NCBI RefSeq assembly: GCF_964204645.1
Contig: NC_134025.1
Coordinates: 29,232,001 to 29,296,000 of the forward strand
Reading direction: 5' to 3'
From: Tubulanus polymorphus
Lineage: Eukaryota; Nemertea; Palaeonemertea; Tubulaniformes; Tubulanidae
DNA: 64,000 nucleotides
Shown here: piece by piece, positions 60,682 through 64,000 of the stretch
Numbering within the stretch: position 1 is the stretch's first letter
Layout: each line of letters begins with the position of its first letter
The notes under the pieces: model-generated
The model's input: the letters and a program-made list of their open reading frames with translations, nothing else
Database searches by the model: none
What the model was told of the DNA's origin: nothing
Program-made: the position numbers and the translations under genes

Positions 60682-62155
60682 TTAAGCTGAAGTTGAATGA
60701 CATCTTAGTTCGCGACGTTGCAAATCCTTAACTCCACTATCACCGCCGTAAGTTTGTATCAATTCCTCATCGGTGTCACCGGAATCGCTGAAATCTGGTA
60801 AGTTCAAATGATCTGTTTTCGAACTAGCTGCTAATTGATCATGATCATCGATGGCATCTCGTGAATTATCATCAACAATGTTTAACTCTGACGAATTATC
60901 TATATCCGCGTCACTCAGTTCTGTTGTAACTGTCGCATTTGACGTCACGTCCTTTCCTACTTTCACAACTGATTTTTGCTTTTTCGACGCGCCTTTCTTT
61001 TTCGGAGAGGTTTTTGTTTTCGAATGTATCGATCGTTTACCGGGCGATGCTGGAAACGCTTTCACGGGACTGATATGTCTTTGTTTTGAGGATGGTTTCG
61101 ACGGGGATGACGACTGATTCGGGAAAAACGAAGCTTTCTGTATCGACAACTGCGGCATCGAGGCTTTATCGATAGCGTCGAAATGACAACCGATTAATGT
61201 CATTTTTGAGATTCTTTCCGTTTGATTAATATCGTGTTTAGAGCAGCTGCCGATTTTTGAGATTGGTTGCGGTAATGGCGACGCGCCGAGACGTAAATCG
61301 GTCAACGTTTCTGTCATGGCGTCGACCGTCATTGAAGTGGCTCTAGATATCTTCGTATTACCGACAGCCTGTTCACGTGACATCGTAAAACCGGATACTT
61401 TACGCTTCGATCCCTCGACAGTCACATCTTTCAAACTAGTTTTAGATTTGTTCGTGGTATTGAGAGGATACGTTTCGAAGTGCGCGCGGTTTCCTCGACG
61501 ACGATATTTCAACGCGCTGCTACAAGCGAACGCTAAAACCTCCGGCGTGGAGCAGCCCTGTTCTCGAGCCCACTCCTCCGCCGTTAAACCGCGCTCTTTG
61601 TCTCTGATAGTCAGACAAGCTCGACCGTCTAAAGCTAATATCGACGCGCACGATAAGTTACCTAATTTTGCCGCTACGATGAGGGCGGTGCAACCGGCTT
61701 TGTTCTGCTTATCGATACCGAGTCCCAGTCGTCGGAAAGATTTGATGAGTATGTCAATACATTTATCGTTGCCTACTTTAGCGCAATACATGAGCGGAGT
61801 TTCACCTGTAATTCATAACCAGAAACAATGATGAATTAATACTTGACAGCTCTATACCGACATTGTATAATCGGTATAAATGGTTATTACAGACTTTACG
61901 CAAATCGCTACAACTATCACTTATGCGGTCAATGATTTTACCCATTCAAGCTATTCACAACGAATTCATTCTTTCCGTACCTTGATGATCTGCAATATCG
62001 GGGTCGACGTTATTTTTCACTAAAATCTGAACCATATCATTACACCTCAATTCACACGCGTAACTCAGAGCTGTTCTGCCGACGTCGTCCTGGTCATTTA
62101 CGTTAGCTTTCTTAGACAATAACAGCTGTACTGCTTTACATCTGGTTCTTTCCTC
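60682..62155 (-). CDS. Ankyrin-repeat protein, ANKRD33-like, 3' exons only
   Basis: Two minus-strand exons, 62155..61981 and 61805..60682, join at phase 1 and end in TAA; upstream exons were not found in the window. The first encodes ankyrin repeats (KAVQLLLSKKANVNDQDDVG, RTALSYACELRCNDMVQIL). The second continues with GETPLMYCAKVGNDKCIDIL, GCTALIVAAKLGNLSCASIL and RDKERGLTAEEWAREQGC; the last segment is like the EWA motif in ANKRD33/33B. About 260 residues of low-complexity, basic then acidic tail follow (KTKTSPKKKGASKKQKS, FSDSGDTDEELIQTYGGDSG), probably disordered and nuclear or scaffold-like. The tail is not recognisable. Family name is tentative. Confidence 0.75.
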
Positions 62156-64000
62156 CTAATTTCAGAAATGTAAAAAGTTTTTAGATTCAAACATTGTATA
62201 TAAATTCATCTAATTCATTTTTCACGACAGGGGATAAGCTGATAACCGGTGTATATACATATAATGTAAATTCGGTGCAAAGGATGCAACAGCCTTTCAA
62301 GCTCCTGAACCCTCTAGCTCTCCTGAAATTTACGAAAATTATCAACTCTCATTTCCTTTCCCTTTTTTTCTTCATTTTCCTTTCGTTTTTTCCCTGGTTG
62401 CCTGCGACAGCGGCTTCAAGGCTTTGCTTGGCCCGCAGGGTATCTCACTTTAAGTTTCATATATTCTCGATAACAAGATACTAATGAGGCTTTAATGAAG
62501 TGTCTAGTCATTCAATGAAGTGTCTAGTCATTCTGTGACCCCCTCCTGGCACCCCGTTCTGGATGTCTGGATTAGTCGCGCCTTCCACCATTCTACGTTA
62601 TAAAATAGTCTATGCAACCAAGATGGACTTAGACTTGTGTCAGATCTAAGCCTTGACTGAATAACTTTGCGAATCATTATGAGAGAGATAACGATTACGT
62701 ATCGATACCTGATTTATCAATACTGCAATTAAGATGACACCATGAGCGCCCGCGATATTAATTATCTATAAGTCATAATAAAACATCCTGTACCAATGAT
62801 GGTATGAAATGGTATCACGTTGCGTTCAAGAAGTGCTGCCAATAATAAATCAATACGGTTGCCTGGTATCGTGCTGAAAATGTAAATCCGACTTCAAATA
62901 GCGATCTGTTTTCATTTGTTCTCATCCATCCTCCGCTGCATTCAGTTCAGTTACGGGCGCTAATTAGCACGACTACCGACTGTGGGGTATGATTACATGT
63001 AATTAATGTAATCTTTGTTATGCGCAGCCACGATGGAGACAAATTGGTTTGATTACACCTCGAAGTAATCAAACGGATTACTCCAAGATTGCACGTTTAA
63101 ACTTTTAGCAATTCTCTCTGCAAAATGAATTTTATACTTTTGAGAATAAATACAATTGAGACTACGGCTGAAATCTGAACATACACGTCCAAAATCAACT
63201 GTATTACAAGGTCGAGTAATTTCAGGTGATTGATGGTGTAAAAAGCTCATTAATTCATTAGATATTTCTGAATGTAAATGTCAATTTTAAGTGGTTAATT
63301 TCAATAGGAATTCATCACGTAATGCGGTTATAAAATGCAGTGTATTTGATGTGTATTTTACACGGGATACACCATGTTCTACGGATCTTCTCCTCCCAAC
63401 AAATTATTGTTCGCTATATTTGGAGGTTTTAGATTCAGGTTTATTTCGAGGCGGTTAGTTTAAGAATATATCCACTCGTCGAACAGGCGTCGTATTTATG
63501 AGACGTTATGAATTGGTGTATATATATAAAAGTCGTAAATGTCACATTAATCGATTTATATAGACTACTTTTTCATATTTCTATATTGAACAACTTCAGC
63601 AATGATCGATCAAATCTAATGGTTATAGAGGCGACGTAAAGTATGACTTCAGCTCATCGCTTGCTCTTGTCGTCCAATATGACGTGCGGTGACGTCAGAC
63701 CAAATCAATCATATCAAAATGTTGATATAGGCTCTATCAATTCAAGTGTTTACGGTTAAAAATAAGAATATATACTTTTAAATCAATGTATTCAATGTTT
63801 TATTGAAGAAGATATTGATTAATTATATATCTTTTGAATTCAACAATTTATCGAAATGCCATTGGTCATATCATTTATGTAATATGTCAATCTATGCCTG
63901 GAGAAAAGCATCTCATAAACCAGAACACAAGATACCTTTTCGATATTTTACCATTTTCATTGCCATTGATAAGACAATCCGTGGTATGACGATAATCTAT
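62156..64000. other. No gene found; presumed 5' intron or upstream region
   Basis: About 1.8 kb with no supported exon on either strand. It should be the intron upstream of the ankyrin exons. It contains an AGTAATC/GATTACT inverted repeat at 63064..63082 followed by CCAAG, and a tandem 21-nt duplication near 62503 (TGAAGTGTCTAGTCATTC occurs twice). Confidence 0.5.
63064..63087. repeat. Palindromic microelement, AGTAATCA family
   Basis: AGTAATC and GATTACT are reverse complements 5 nt apart, followed by CCAAG, as in the copies at 27454 and 35608. Confidence 0.45.

Overview
The window is animal nuclear DNA. Every coding region except four is split by GT-AG introns with matching phases, genes lie on both strands, and the recognisable proteins are metazoan (AMPK beta, SDHAF1, TAMM41, a GPR180-like receptor, cadherins, an LRRC74-like protein, an ASB17-like protein, an ankyrin protein). 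AT-rich spacers, short introns (many 75-500 nt) and tRNA-derived SINEs fit a marine invertebrate, possibly a spiralian; the exact group cannot be settled from sequence alone.

Layout. 1-21665 (+): the 3' part of a giant secreted or extracellular-matrix gene. A 208-bp unit (132-nt EGF exon plus 76-nt intron) is repeated 92 times to 19042, followed by three diverged EGF exons, a thrombospondin type 1 exon, a linker and a terminal beta-rich domain. 24717-29168 (+): AMP-activated kinase beta subunit. 31502-30221 (-): SDHAF1 followed after 13 nt by an intronless TAMM41, a candidate bicistronic mitochondrial unit. 32249-35022 (+): GPR180-like seven-helix receptor. 36331-36680: an inverted pair of tRNA-type SINEs. 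41146-37020 (-) and 42206-49143 (+): head-to-head paralogous single-pass cadherins; the second carries four extra N-terminal cysteine-rich, CARDB/DUF11-like domains. 49424-50602 (+): an unrecognised coiled-coil, acidic protein. 52727-51332 (-): a secreted two-domain cysteine-rich (PAN/apple-like) protein. 53822-59394 (+): an LRRC74-like leucine-rich repeat/EF-hand protein whose ninth intron contains two intronless genes, an ASB17-like SOCS-box protein (-) and an unknown membrane protein (+). 62155-60682 (-): the 3' exons of an ankyrin-repeat protein.

The genes do not form one pathway. The strongest linked biology is the mitochondrial pair SDHAF1/TAMM41, the duplicated cadherin pair sharing a divergent promoter region, and the nested genes in the LRRC74-like intron. 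Exon coordinates were read by hand from splice signals and phase continuity; they are predictions, not transcript-supported.
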